Positions 38,379 through 53,300 of a stretch of 64,000 bases of DNA are shown here, piece after piece. The notes under the pieces were generated by a model. It was not told where the DNA came from. It saw nothing but the letters and a program-made list of their open reading frames with translations, and did no database searches. Numbering within the stretch: position 1 is the first letter of the stretch; the number at the start of each line of letters is the position of its first letter. A program made the position numbers and the translations under genes. Source of the stretch: Cricetomys ansorgei (lineage: Eukaryota > Chordata > Mammalia > Rodentia > Nesomyidae); NCBI GenBank assembly GCA_026225945.1, contig JAMJFZ010001258.1:12879001-12943000 (forward strand), written 5' to 3'.

Positions 38379-41300
38379 CTGAGGAAGAAAAGGGAAGCGG
38401 TTCCCTCAGGGTCCTCGCCAGAGTCCTGGCTAGTGCTTCCCAACTTGCTTTCAGGAACTAGGTCCCTAACATCTAGCACCCCATTTCCTATCTTCATCAT
38501 TAGTATGAACTGTCAGAGACCCAGCCTGCCTAACGATGCACAGTACACGGTTAAAGTGGAGAGGAGCTACTAGGATAGGAATGCAGAAAGACAGAATCCA
38601 AATGTCCACCACGGAAGGGTGAGAATGAGACGCTTGCTCGTTCTAGCCCTCCTTGCCCTATAGGGACTGTGGGGGACAAAATGAGAGGCAGGCACAATGT
38701 GAATCACGTGGGACCCCAAGACTCCTGGTTCCCAGCCCCCAACCCCTCGCCCCTGGCAGAGGGTTCAAACATAGATCAGAGGCTGGAAAGTAAAATCACG
38801 TGGACCTGGGGAACCATGTCAAAGCTGCTGTCAGTATCAAGTCAGACAACTGGGGGCGCAAAACATCAACACAGCCAAAGCCCCCCCTTCCCTACCCTCC
38901 ATCAGGGATCAAGCCCTGTCTGCTGGCCCCTCACCTGACTTCTCTCTGGGTGCCGTGCTTGATGGTCATGTCGATGTAGACTGACCAGACATCTGTGCGC
39001 TTTGGGTAGGTGCTCAGTGTATTTTCAAAGATGGCTTTAGCCCGCTCTGCATCCCCGAGCTGGAACTCCAGCTGGGCAAACTTGGCAATCACGTCCACAT
39101 CTGTGGAGAAAAGACGGTCAGAGCCAGGGCAAGTCCAAGGACCCTGCGGCACAGCACACTAATACAGGGAAGGGTTAGTTGGATGCGTTGCTCTTGGGTT
39201 TGGAGCCAAATACACACACGAGATTTGCAGACACTCCTTATTCTTAGGTCATGGGCAACAGAATAAATGCTAATTGCTTTTTGCTCCTCCATCCTTTGGG
39301 GTCCAGCATCAGACACGCAGCATATATCACAGTATTCATGAGCATATACTCAGCTCTCCTGAGCCAGAAGCGACCCCATGCTTACAAGATACCAATTGCC
39401 GTTTCCGGGTGTCAGTCCTGGGTGTGTCCAGGAACTAGGGAGGGAGGGCACTCACGCTCCTTAGTAGGCAGGCATTCCAGGGCTCGCTGCAGCACACGGT
39501 GACTGGTTCCAGCCTGACTCCTCCCCAAAACAAAGGCACCATACTTGATCCAGACGGCCTTCTCCTGCCGGAAACGTTTCAGCATCCGGCTGTATAGCTC
39601 ACCAGCTTCCTGTGGGAAAGCCCGGTAAGCTAAGGTAGACTTGGCTCGTGATGCAGTTCCTAATTCTAGGTGAGGTGACAGAGGGAGGATCTTCAGAACA
39701 GGGGAGCACTATGCAGGGACACAAATGCCAGGAGCTTCCCTAGTAATCCTCCAAGTAGGAAGGTCCTGGATAGAAGACAGATGCCACAACAGCGAAGGCA
39801 AGCCAGAGGGGAACGGTCTCTGAGGCTGGGGTGCGACAGCATGGGGAGCCCAGAAGGCGGGGTTCTCACAGATTGCTGGCCCTGGCCTTTTCAAGAGACT
39901 AGCGGCCAGGGCAACTGGGCACTGAGCCTAACATCCTACCTTGAACTTCTCGGACTTGGTGTAGATGTCAGCCAGATGTAGGAAAACCTTGAGAGGCTCG
40001 TTGTACTGCACAGCCCGCTCGAAGACCTTAGTCAGGGACTCCTGAGAGCCGTACATGTTTTCTAGGTTCAGCAGTGCCACCCACACGTTCAGCTTTTCCT
40101 GCTCCTCTCTGGTGGGGTGGGGAGAGCATGATTCCATCAACTCGGCGTTGGAGCCCATGAAGTATTTCTTTCTCCTAGCAACAACTATGTCCCCAGGTCC
40201 CACCTGTAAGTGCAGATACTGAGCCTCTGTCCTCACTGCAGCTCATGAGGGGAACCTCTGCTCCCCTATCTCTTACTGCCAAGTCTGGGGCTCCCGATTT
40301 CTCCCTCCATTCCTGGGAAGGAAGCCTCCAGATTATAAACTGGCCTGATGTTCAAGCTGGAACAGGATCTTGGGTCTGATTCTCTCCCAGCGAAGGGAGC
40401 GGAGCACAAGACAACATCCCTCCACACCAGGCTCAGAAAGCTACCTCTCTCTGCCCAGTACCACTTTACACCCAAGTGTGGCTGAGTTCTCCCTGCTCTA
40501 CTCGTTGTAACTGGAAACCGTGTTGGCACACAGACACTAGTAAATGTTGCCATAGTGATTTCATCGATGAGGACCATAAGATATAAATGAGGGATCTGTT
40601 TCAGGTGGCTACATTTACGGGACTGAGCCTGAAAGACCATGGGCTGACTTGTAATGAGCCATGGTGACACACTCTGTAAGCCAAACAAAGCAAGAGCCTA
40701 AGGCCAGACCTGAATGAGATGGTCTTCAGGGCCCTCTCGGCCACAGCCCGGGCCTTCTCGATCTCGGTGGCCTGCAGGTGGAAAGCCATGTACTGCAGCC
40801 ACAGGATGGAGCTGTTGGGGGAGCTCAGCACCAGCCGGTCAAAGTCATCCGCAGACTCAGGCTGTCGCCCGGGGTCCATGAGTGCCTCCTCAAGGCGCGA
40901 CAGTTCCTTCTCTGCCTTCTGCTTCTCCAGCTCCCTCTCCTTCTTGCCCTTCTTCTGTTTCGGAAGGAAGAAAAGTGAGTCACCTGCTCCTTCACTCCCA
41001 GGGAGACCCTAGGTTGGAAGCCATGTCCTTCCACGAACCCTACCCAGGAAGACACCTAAGTCAGAAAAGGGCACGGGAGTTGGAGCCCAGGAGTCCCTGC
41101 GAGAGAAGCGGAGCCTTGGGAACACACCAACCTTGGCCGGGTGCGGTGTCTCGTCCTCCTCGCTGTCTGAGCTCTCCCCTCGGAGAGGCAGGGCTGGAGT
41201 CAGAGAGTCGAGCCCCACATCCCAAAGGAAGCCTGAAGAGAGCTGCAGCCGGGGCACCTCTGCAGGCTTTGTGTCCTTTCTCTGCAGGATCACAGAACAC

Positions 41301-44300
41301 TGAAGGGAGCGCAGGCCAGGCTGTTCCACCCCGCCCCCAGCCACACCAAGGCCCCCCACCAACCTCAGCCTCAGCCTGCAGAGGGGACAACAGTGAATTG
41401 AAAGTGCTCTTTCTAAATCAATTACTTAGACAGTGACTTCATAGAATGTAAGTATGTACACATGCACATGAAGTAGTAGATCTGGAACAGAAATACTGGG
41501 GTGACAAGGGTTGAGTACCCCAAACCAGAGCCCTGCCACGGCTGTGAGCTTCCCTGCGGTCCTCTCTACTCAAGAACTACTGTTTCCACTTGCTGGGAGC
41601 ATGGGCTCAAACAGGCCATGCCTTCCTTCATCCGCCCACCTCTTTCACTCAGTCCTTGGTAAACATGTTATTAGTGTTAACAGACCCAGTCCTCAAGGAG
41701 CGAGACCGGCTGAGGCAACTCCCCTTCATCGCCCACCATTTCATAGAAAGTGAGGTAATGAGGACGGCGGGGCTGGGACAGCACAGCTCTTGGGAGGAAA
41801 GGCAAGTAGCTCCTCCCACAAAGTCTTTCCCTCCATTCAGCAGCGGTCCTTACCTCGGGCAGCACCTTCGGCCCCTCCATCTCGTCCTCGCCTTCCCGGT
41901 AATACACTTCCACACCACTGTCGTCCTCCTCTGGCGCCCCAGATCTCTTTGGCCTCTTGTTCACGCTTTCCTGAAGGAGGGGCGTAGGAATAGGAAGTTT
42001 CTCCTCACCTCAGCAGAGAGAAGGCCGGCAGCTGCAGCCCACTTCTCAAACCCTCTTCTCGTGGGGGAGGCGAGGCCTGACTCTCCCGGGTCTTACCTGC
42101 TCACTCGTGGACTCCAGGCGCTCCCGCTTGCCCTGCCTGCTCCTTTGTGACTTCTGGGGCTCTTTCGTCTCCTGGCTGGACAACCTCGCCTCCTCCTGCC
42201 CCTTCTGGCCCTTCCTCTCTTTCCTTCTCTGGTTCTTTTTCTCCTCTCCTTTCAGGTCCCTCTCCTCAGCCCCTCCGTTCCTTTCCTCCTGTGTCAGAAG
42301 TGGTTCTGGCGGGGCAGAGAACACATCCGGCTTCCCAGTGTCGCCGGGAAGGAGCGACAGCTCTACCAAGCTCCTCTTGAGGTCCACCCTAATGCAGGAA
42401 GAGAAGCGCGGGAAGCAGAGACTGAAGGTGAAGGCGCTGCGGGCTGTGCTGACCTCGCCCCATCTGCAGTCTAGACAGTCAGGGCTGAGCCGTGCCCCAG
42501 CTGCCTTGGGATCTGCTGAGTTTTTTCACAAGAGATTTTGTTTCATCTCCTCACTGGAGAAAGTCAGGGAGCATCTCCGATGTGCCTGCTTCCTCACCAG
42601 CACGAGAAGCCATGTCTACCCAGAGCTAACACTGGAGCTGAGCTCTAAGAGTTTTCACTCATCTGAGCACACATGCATCACTGCCCACACCTTCATGTTC
42701 TGAGTTTACCTCAAAACCCAGGGCTCCCAGAAAAAGGTGTCTGATTCACACCAAAAAGACAGAGGGCAGGGCAAGAGCAGACGCTTACCGTAGGATCTTG
42801 ACAGTGATGAGCTTTCCCTCAGGGAGGTATCTGGTATAAAGCTCTTTCTGGGGTGGGCTACAGTGAGAGACATGTGGGTACTTGGCCAAACCCACAACTG
42901 AAGGCCCAAGGCTGAAAGGAGACAGACAAGAGCCCATGGGTAGAAACACAGTCCCAACCACAGCTAGTGACTCAGGGCCTCAAGCTTTCACAGGATATAC
43001 CAGACACTGGCTCATGGCACCCAGGAAGAGAAGTTGGTTTTTAAAACATTACCACGTATAAGGAAGCTATGGATTTGGATTTTGTTTGAGGTACTGAGAA
43101 CCCAACCTGCGCAAGCCAGGCAAGGACTCCATCACTGAGCCATGTAGCTCAGGCTGGCCTGGAACTCATAGAGACCCTCCTGCTTCTGCCTCCGGAGTGC
43201 TGTGATTAAAGCTGGGCACCATCACACCCAGCTCTCTGGTACTCCATGTTAGCACCATGATGTCCACATCACAAACTGCTCAACACTCAGAGAAGAGAGG
43301 AGACTGGAGAGCAGGGAGTGTGCAGTGCTGGCGCTTAGGAACAGATGTGATAATGTTAAGAACTACGAAGCTGGGCATGGTAGTGCACACCATTAATCCC
43401 ACCACTCAGAAGGCAGGTGCATGTCCAGCCTGGTCTACACAGTGAGTTACAGGATTACATAGCAAGATCCTGCCCTGGTAAACAAACAAACACAAGAAAG
43501 AATCATGACCAAGTTCTAAAATCGGAGGCACCCCAGAATTTGAAACTGAAAATGTCATTATTTTTCTAAAACACCAAACAAGAAATAACTTTAAGCTTAA
43601 AAAACAAAAGGCAAGTATTTAAAAACTTTGGGATGGAGAATGGCTCCTCACTTAAGACCACTTGCTGCCCTTCCAAGACCAGGCTTGGCTCCCAGCACCA
43701 ATATGGTGGCTCTAGCCATCTGCAACCCCAGCTCCATGTGATCTGATGCCTTCCTATCTTCGTGCACCAGAGCACCAGAGCACCAGGTATGTACATGGTA
43801 CACATATGCAGGCAAAACACTCATATGCACGAGATAAAAGTAAGTATTTAAAACTCAGAATTTTACAAACTGGTAAGAATACCTAAGCTCTCCTCTACAT
43901 TCTTATCAAAGTAGACTAGGGGAGGCAGCAAGCCCCAGGCCAAGAAGGCAGCCCAGGAAGCACCCGGGTCTCTGGAGCCAAGCCCCAAACCCTCAATGTC
44001 CCAAATCACTCACCCGACAAGCACACCATTGGGCTGGACAGACTTCACATAGCCTCTCAGGCGCTGCCCTTGCTTGACATCCTGGATGGAGTTAACCTCT
44101 GGATCCTCTATTTTACTTTTTGTCTCTGTGTTCGTCCTAAAGGAACACAAGGCTTATGTATGTACCTTTAACCACTGCTGCTCCCCCCAGCACACTGAAA
44201 TAACCATGTTATATTCTGAAGGCTCTGCCTCTGCATCGAGGAGACTGTACTCTACAGAGCCCGGCCTGCTCGCTCCTGCAGTCCTGCCAGCTCAGGACTG

Positions 44301-47300
44301 TGTCTGACAGTTGGTTACGTAGAAACAAGCCAGAGAAAGGCCAAGTTTAAAGCCTGACCTTAGCAACACCCATCTGTAGCCATGGAACAAATGGGATGCT
44401 GGCCAATCCCTTCTATCATATCCTCACCCTGTCAGGAACCCTGAACCAGACACCTCCCCTCATGAGTACCATCTTGTTACCCTGGACACCCACATTTAGA
44501 TAAGTGAACCACTCCCTGTGAGTCTGGGTAGACAGGATTCTTCTAGCACCTATATGCCTGCCTCCCTTTAAAAAAAAAAACTGGTCCAATGTATCAAGTA
44601 GATGGGCAGAGAAGGTAGGAAGCTCAGAGTTCTACTGCAGTCAGATGCAACCCACCCCGGGTCTTCCGAGTCGTTTTTAATCCCAACACCAATGCTCACC
44701 TGGATGATCGCAATGATAAAGCCAATGTTCGGTGTGCCGTGGACAGGATATAACATCTGAAGAGGCAAAAGAGGAGGACACATTCAACAGTCAACATTTC
44801 TGGAGACACTGACACACATAAAATATTATTAAAATAAATCTTTAATAATTCTATTCTTTTGTCAGGTTGGTGGTACGCAGTAGGATGCTCTCACAAAGCT
44901 GGGCAGCAGGCTGAGCTCCAGTCAGTCACATGACTACGAGGTGACAGAAAGGATGCTCTCCACTGCACTGAGCTGCTGAGCAGAGTCTGCTAGGTTAGGT
45001 GCAGGCAGTGCATTCTCAGCTTCTGGTGTCTTCAACTTGTTAAGTTTACTAGGACAGAATCTGTCGGAAGTTGAGAGATATCTGTACTTAAGAGATGAGA
45101 CCACCCCACTTTAATCAGTGTGATCTCCAGAGAGACAGCAAAACCACAGAAAAACATGACTGAGAGACAACTGAGTGAAGACGGGAAACAGCAGAGCAGC
45201 CAGCAGACCAGCGAGATCTGAGCAGGGACTTGAAGAGGGAAAGCAGGGTGAGTCTCCATGGTTTCCAAAGTAGTTCAGGTAAAATTGTAATTCACAGCCC
45301 TGTGTCACCACACAGAAACACAGAGGATCAGCTGCAATACAATGCAAAATGTTCCCACACCAGACCTCTGCTTTTTACAAGCACCAGAGCCCTCGGAGCT
45401 GCAAGGAGCCTTCAGGCAGGCGCTACCTGGAGGCAAATGATTTCCTACCCACATCTGACAGATGAAGGGAATCCTAATTGCATGCTACTCACAGGTCTGG
45501 CTGTCATAAAAAGTAGTTAAAATGACTATGTTCCTAAAAACTACGCCCTCATTTTGTAAGCGTCAAGAGACAAGCCAGAGATGATCCTTGTGTCTCTAGG
45601 ACCCACTGAGGATTTTTTTCTTCTGCCAGTCTCTGGGTACTTTTGTGCTGTTTATCTTAGATAAGTAGTGGACAATTTAAGCAGATGTCAGTAGCTGGGA
45701 CACTCAGACAGGAGTAGGCATGACTGTTTCTAGTCTCTGTCTGCCAACGGTATATACATCTACTAGGAGCCAACTCTGTCTTGGCTTGTGGTAAAATACA
45801 TGCACTGAAATCTGGCTCTTCAAGGCCAGTTTTCTCAGGCTACAAAAATAGTCTTAAAACTGAGAGTGGGGCTTGTGGTGTGTGTTGTACTCCTAGTACC
45901 TAGAAGGCTTTTAAGGAAGATCACAAGTCTGAGGCCAGCCCAGACTACATAGAAAGACTCTGTGCCTCAGCTCAAAACCACCCAGCCAAAGAGAACTCCA
46001 ATAGGTTTGTGGGCATCTGGAACAGTTTATAAACAAAGCTCCCAACTTGAGGATACTACCCTTTTACAAAAACACATACAGATGATTTTTTAAATTAGAA
46101 ATATGAATGGAATAGAAATAAAAATGAACAATTAGCTTGGAAAACAAGAGCACAGAAAAAAAAAGCTGTTTTTGCAGAGAACCCAGGTTTGGTTCCTAGC
46201 ACTCATATGGCAACTCACAACTGTGTGTAACTCCAGTTCCAAATCTTCTTCTGACCTCCACAAGTACTTACATGTACATATTTACATATACACATAAATA
46301 AAAAATAAATATTTTTTTAAGTCTACTTAAAAAAAGAAATGTAAATTTAAATGAAAGATCAATTCTTGCTTATCCTAAATTTTTGCTTATGACTAAAATA
46401 AAAAATTAAGACTATCTAGTCTGGGCTGGAGAGAAGGCTCAGAGGTTAAGATTGCTGGCTACTCTTTTAGAGAACCCGGGTTCAATTCCTAGCACTTCAT
46501 GGTGAACTCCAGTTCCAGTGAATCCAAAGTCCTCTTCTGGCTGCCATGGGCACCAGGCATGCGCATGGTACCCATACCTACATGCAGACAAAACACTCAT
46601 ACATGTAAAATAAAACAAACAACAAATCTAGTCTTATAACCAGGAATTGCATGCCTGAATTCTACCACCCAGGAAGCAGAGGGGAATAGTCACACACTGC
46701 ATGACTGTTCGGACACTGTAAGTGAAAGCAATTTTGCAAAATGTATCCTATCAATTGGTCCACTATATTTACTTCAACAAATGCATTTCAAAGCTGTACT
46801 ACCATCCAAACATGTACAAAGACAAGCATTTCAGCATTATTGTCTATCAATGAAAATTGGTAAATAATTTAGATAAAAGTAGTGACATACAAACAAATAA
46901 ATACTAAAAATAAGGTGAAAGAATGGGATATTATCATGAAGAAGAAATACATTATAGACTGCTTTAAAAAAAAAAGAGCAAGTTGCAAATAATAAAGTTC
47001 CATTACTAAATGAAGTAAAATTATACCCACATTATGTGTTCAAGTCTGGAGAGATTAGAGGTCAAAGTATAGATGGCAAAATCTACACATGCACAATCTA
47101 CACATGTGCACACACACACACACAGAAGTGCTCATGAACACACACGTGCCCAAGCACATGCATGAGCGCATGCGCGCACACACACACAGACACGCGCACA
47201 CATGCTCACACGCACAGGTGCACACACGTGCACATGTACTCACACACACGCTCACATGCACGCCATGGAAGCAGAAGGGATATGGGGGTAAGAGGAGGGC

Positions 47301-50300
47301 AAGGATAAGAAAGCTGGAGAGATGGCCCAGACCCTTGCAGAGTACTCGGTTCAGGTCCCAGCACCCACGTGGCAGCTCACAACCACCCATAACTCTAGTT
47401 ACACGGGATCTAATGCCCTCTTCTGGCCTCTGTGGGCACCAGGCACACATGTGGTTCACAGACATACACGCAAGGAAAACATCTATACACATAAGTAAAA
47501 CGACGACAACAAAGGGACAGAGGGAAGAACAGAAGAGGGTAACGGGGGGCAGAGGAGCTACATATATTTCTTAAATGCAGAATCTAGATTAAACTGCCTC
47601 ACCACACACACAACACAGAAGCAGAAGCAAGACTATCTGGGGGGAAGAAGCGGACCAGCCAAGGAGGAGAGATGGAGAAGGATAATGGGAAGGATGGATA
47701 TCAGCAAGGTACAATGATCTTATGTGTGAAAATGTCATGATAGCAGCCAGTATTTTGTATGCTAACAAACAGATATTTAAACTAACCATGTTCTCAAACT
47801 AACCACAGCCACTTGCTAATTAGTGCCATTCTAAGCTCTCAGGGGTCCAGCTCAGGGAGAGTGTGGTAAGTAAGGAGGTCTCTGTGTCACGGCTCCTGGA
47901 ACGCTGACAGCTGGCAAATCACCCACAAGAAACTAGCTACTAAAGGTGCTTGCGAGAGTGCGCCCTCTATCGGCAGAGTGAAGAAGCCACATCATCACAG
48001 AAACAGCAGATGTGAAATTAGAATAATTTCTTATTCACAGATTCCACTTCCAGAGTCTGGCAGAAGAAACTGCTCATGACTTCTAAACAGATCTGTGTTC
48101 CCAGAGCACAGCTACTGCTGCTCTGAGGAGTCAAGTGAGGCCTCTATAACGGGCCTTTTTAAAGATGGCAACTTGAACACTATCCACACAGAACATGTGA
48201 TAATCATGTCAAAAGTACCTGGCTAGCACTTTGCATGCATGAAGAACATGCTTAAGAAAATGCTCTGGAAGCCAGAGGTGATTCAGTGGTCTCAGGGTAA
48301 AGGTCCTCGTCACCAAGCCTAATGAAATGAGTTCAAGCCCCAAGACCAGATGATGGAAGTGGAGAGCCAACTCCCACAAGCTGTCTTCTGACCTACACAC
48401 ATGTATTGTGGTTTATGGAAACATTTCATTTTCAATTTTGCTTTCCTCTCTCTTTCTGCTATCAGTTATCCTAAGTGTTAGTGGTTTTTCCTGTGGAGTC
48501 AAAAGGTACCTAGTATGTGATGCAAGAGAACAGGGGCAGAAGCCAGTATTAGAGCTTCTCCATGTCCATCTGGGTACGGGTTTTAATAAACACAGGGATG
48601 TTCTAGCGAAAGGTTTTGGCAGTTCAACTTGGTAACAATTGTAAGTAAACCTGTTATTTTCTGGGAGGAAAAAGGACTAAAATGACACACACGTATATAT
48701 AGCGTATCAGTTAAAAAAGGTATCCCACCAATTTCACACATGGGCAAAAGAGGAAGAACTCTATGGCTTACCTGACGACCTTCTGGGGAACGAAGTCCTC
48801 CAGCGGAGCCTCGGAATAGGAGTCGCTCACATGGAATATACTGACTTTGCCCATCTTCCCAAAGGGGAAGGAGACGGTCAGACCTTTGTTGGGTGTCACC
48901 TTTAACACTCGGCCCATGACTACTTCCCCTTGTTCAAGTTTGTGAGGACCTGGTGGGAAGAGGGAGTGACAGGAGAGCAGCTGGCACTCTGGCCTACTAC
49001 AGCCTGCTAGCCTGGGGACGCGAGGCCATCCAGACTTGGGACCTCCAACTTGAATAGCCTGAAATGATCTGAGGACCCAGCTCATCATAACTTGAATCCG
49101 TGAACCCCACACCCATGTGGTAGATAATCCCTTTTTTTCTTCCTCTTTAGCCCACTCCCAGAAAGGTCTCTACGGCTCCCCAACACCGTGGGTCTCCTTT
49201 AGTCATGGCGATAAGTGAAGACCCTCCCAAAGCCCCTCTAGCAAGCCCCTGTCCATGCAGAAAACCACTTCTTTCCATACCTATGAGTGACAGACACAAG
49301 AAAGCCTTGGGGGAATCTGGGCCGACCACAGTGGCCCTCAGGGCCTGCCCGATCTGGAACTTCTTGTCTGGGTGTTTTAGAACCTGAAAGGATAAAAAAC
49401 AAATCCCTCCGATGTTCTCCCAAAGGTCTGTCATTTACTCCAAAATATAACATTTACATCTCCACAGCAAGCACCTCCCAAGCCACCACACCCCACATTA
49501 GCCCAGGGCTCGGTGTACCCCATGGAAACTCTTCAGTCTTCTCTCCAAAGATTACCCAGACACTGACCTTGAACCTGAGGGAAGTGAGCAACAAGGGAAT
49601 TCTCCCCCGGATGTCTGGTGCAATGTCCACTTCAAGCCACTTCTTAATCGCATTGTACTGTGTGTGGGAGGGATAGGACTGATGTAAGAGCATCCTTGGC
49701 CACTCCCACCACTGAAGGATGGAAAGGTCCAAACCCCACACTTTCCCAAGGGACAGGAAACCATCCTAATGTAACTGTGGTCTTGCCCACCTCTACATCT
49801 CATGGGCTTCAACCAGAGTCTAGCTTGGCTAGCCTGGCAGAAAATGAGTCCTTCATAATGTTTCAGCTGAGACAGAAAAAAGATGCTGAAGACATCCTCA
49901 CACACTGGGACCAACCTCACCAAGTTCTTTACCCTCCTCTACACCTGGCTGTACCCTGACAGTCAACCTTCTCCATCTAGGGGCCAACATTTTATTCCTA
50001 AATTAATTTAGATCTTTATTTCTCACTACCATGTCCTGTCTTAAACCCAACTTTCAACTCAATAAAACATTTACCAAGAAGCCACTGTATAAGATGGCAT
50101 TATAGTGTTAAGTAAAAGCTAAGCCCTGTCTTCAAGGTCACACTCTCAGCAGCAACTTCAATGTGCATGCAAATAACTAGAGCTACAAGCAGCCTGCAGG
50201 CATCACAGCATGCTACAGGAATATACTGGCTATCAACAATTGGGGAAGATAACAGACGCTGCCCCTTAAAGGGTACTAGGCAGAAGGAAAACAGGCAAAC

Positions 50301-53300
50301 CAGGTACAGGAACCAGCATGATCCAGATAGGAGGCGGAAAAAAGATGGTTGTCATGGTGACTAGGCTACGAAATATATGAATAGATCCTAAACAACTTTA
50401 TATGCGACGCTAAGCCACCTGGGATAGGATGTCTACAGGCAGGGGCGACTGGAGGGACACTAGTGACATGCTCAGAGATGATTATGAAAGAAGCCTAGCA
50501 ACAAAGGCACTTCGTATTAGGTGGTGGCGGTGCACGTCTTTCATCCTGGCACTTGGGAGGCAGAAGCAGGCAGATCTCTATGAGCTTGAGCCCAGCCTGG
50601 TCTTCATAGTAGTTCTAGACCAGCCAAGGCTAAACAGTAGGACCCTGTCTTAAAAACAAAACAAAACAAAACAAAACAGAAACCCCCCGCCAAAGAGTGG
50701 AGAAAGACTGGATTTTGTTGTTGCTTTGTTCTGTTGTTTTGTTTTTTTGAGACAGAATTTTTCTGTATAGCCCTGGCTGCCCTGGAATTCACTCTGTAGA
50801 TCAGGCTGGCCTTGAACTCAGAGATCTGCTTGCCTCTGCCTTCTGAGTGCTGGGATTATAGGTGTGCACCACCACCACCTGGCTAAGACTGGATTTTCTT
50901 AATGAATCTGGAATGGGCTGAAGTATAGAGCTGAAGTACAATGAAAGTCTCTCAGCATTCAGTGTGTATGTCTAGTATACAGCGTGCGTGTCAAAGGGAA
51001 ACCTTGGAGTGGTTGTGCCAATCAGACAGTATTAGAGGACAGTCAGTCTATGGGACAGCTCATCCTGCTCAACCAAGGCCACAGCTGTGCCCATGGAGTG
51101 GCCTGGCTCTGCAGCAGCTATACACTGAGGTCGAAGCCTGCCGTATGCTGAAGCATCACGTCCACTTGGTTCTGGGCAGTATTGACTCTGGGGCCCCGCA
51201 TCATGACTTCCACTAGACGCCTGCAGCTGGCCATCTAGCGGCTCAAATGGTGCTTTCATTTGTGCATCCATAAAAGCAGAGAACCCTACATTAACATCAC
51301 ATCCATCCCCTTAACCACACAGGCCATCCACTTGGTCACGTTGCCTACTGTCCCTAAAGACTCTGGTAGCCACCATATCAAGCTGTTCCCTAATTCTCAC
51401 CCAATTCACTGCTTGGTTCTCACACTGTTTATCTTGACACTTCCATGCTGCCTTTCTGATTGTCTTTTAAATTTGGGTCCTTTCAGCCTTTTACATAATT
51501 TTAAAGGATTTATTTTTGTGTGTGAGAGTTTTGCCTGCATGTGTATGTGTACCATGTGCATGCCCTGGTGCCCAGGGAGGTCAGAAGAGGATGTTGGATC
51601 CCTGGACACCCAGAACTGGAGTTAGACAGACAGCTGTGAGCCACCATTAGCAGCTGGAAACTGGACCTGGGTCCTCAGGAAGAGCACCAAGTGCTCTTAA
51701 CTGCTGAGCTACCTCTACCTCTCCAGCCCTCTCTGCACTACATTTTTGGTGCTCTCACTCAGTTCAAACTTCAAGTTGAACAGGTGTTTCTTCAGGGTTG
51801 GACAGACAGCTCTTTGGAGCCAGTGGCCAGAGCCAGGACACACAGAAGGGAGACACAGAGGCACATCTGCTCCCTGCCCCCACTAGACACAGATTTTTTT
51901 GGCAGAGGCCAAGTATGACCCACAGCCCAGCATGGTAGTAAGGACAGACTCAGAATGCCCAGTATAGAGTCTCTGCCTCCAGTTTCACAGCCTTTGCTCT
52001 GACGGAAGGTCAACCCTGCAATGAGGGCACCACCACTCACCTTCTTGAAGAAGCACATCACGGTCTGACCAGCCTGGTATTGCTTAATCCTCTCCATGGG
52101 GCTCTCAGAGTGAGTATTAAGGGCACTGCAGCCATTCCTCAATTCACTGTTTGCAGAAAGGCAAAGGAACAAGTAAGCCAACCTCTGGGTAGATTCTAGC
52201 TTGAAAGCACCTCCTTCCAATGACCCCAGCGCGTCGGTACGGGACTCCCCTATTCTTACTCTCATGGCCAATCTCTCTGTACAGGAGAGTCTTCTCAGTA
52301 CTTAACCCAGGGCTCATCTTCTCTTTTCCAAGTCATTCCTCTCTGCATAAACCAGCAGGGAACTAGTCCATGGGTCTTTCATAAACTTAGCAAATAAAAT
52401 TATTTTTTATTCTTCCCATAGTACTTTAGCTACCGCTTTAGTCTGCAGGACTGTCCTCACAAAATCTTGCTGAACTTGACCACAAGCTCATGTACCAATT
52501 AGGCAGTGTAGACAATATAAATTTACTGTCTGCTGCTGAGCCAGGAGCTGAGTCAGGTCAGAGCTTAACTCAAAACCAGGTCTCGGACCTCTGCTAAGCT
52601 ACCACTATCAACTTATTTTCAGACATGCAAGGACACGTGATCTGAAAGCTGCCATCCACATATCACTAAACAAACAGAAGGAGGAAGAGCTGCTGGCGCC
52701 CCTTACCCACTCAGATAATTTCTAAAACAAGACAAGACTCACCCATATGACAGTGCAGTGATGTAGGTAAAAATGTGAAGTATGGTCCTATGTGCTAGTG
52801 AACGTAGAAAATTTTCTTATACTAAAAAACTGCAACTGCAGATATATCCTGTGACTCAGCAATGCTGTGACTCACCCGAGAGAAATGCTTACATGTGAGC
52901 TCAGAGTTGTTTGTTGTAGCGTTGTAAGAATTTTTCTGTAATTTTTAGCCCAAATGTAAACCATCATTTCGACAACGAGTATGTTTTTGGCATGTTTACA
53001 GGATAAATTACTATCATTTAAAATGACCCTGAGTGAGTAATCCCCCCTAAGTTTCTAGAACTCAGTAATTCCTGAAGTAAGCACATGGCCAAGAACACCT
53101 ATTCTGTCAGCATGTACGACTCAACTGTTTAGTGACAGAAAGCTGATGTAGAAGTTTAGGTCATCCTGTGACACTGAGTGAGAGTCTCTGGGGGAAGGAC
53201 TGATGGTCCAGGGTATGGAGTCTAGGCCCTTGCACATCGCAGGCCAGCAACAGCCCCATAGCTCAAAAACAGGTTTTTAGAAATGCAACACATTTTATTT

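Larger units (their letters stand above)
44757..48771 (-). other. PDCD11: PDCD11 intron between window exons 12 and 13
   Basis: A 4-kb intron, mostly A/T-rich, with a B1 relic (45865-45990), several B2s and a CA-rich block (47100-47275). No hidden exon is seen. Confidence 0.8.

Noticed and set aside
41061..41390. Extra PDCD11 micro-exon (AEAE-like) near 41370
   Set aside because: Direct joining of 41854-41970 to 41132-41281 keeps frame and matches the expected ...[14 protein letters not shown] order; no additional exon is needed.
42107..42703. 198-codon plus-strand open frame
   Set aside because: It is antisense to the PDCD11 charged linker exon; its Ser/Pro/Leu-rich composition is the mirror of Lys/Glu codons.
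44568..44783. Alternative reading [12 protein letters not shown]... of PDCD11 exon 13
   Set aside because: Phase from both neighbouring exons forces the frame [10 protein letters not shown]..., which is the known S1 sequence.
47055..47574. Cys/His-rich frames on both strands
   Set aside because: Produced by the CA-rich microsatellite and a B2 element.
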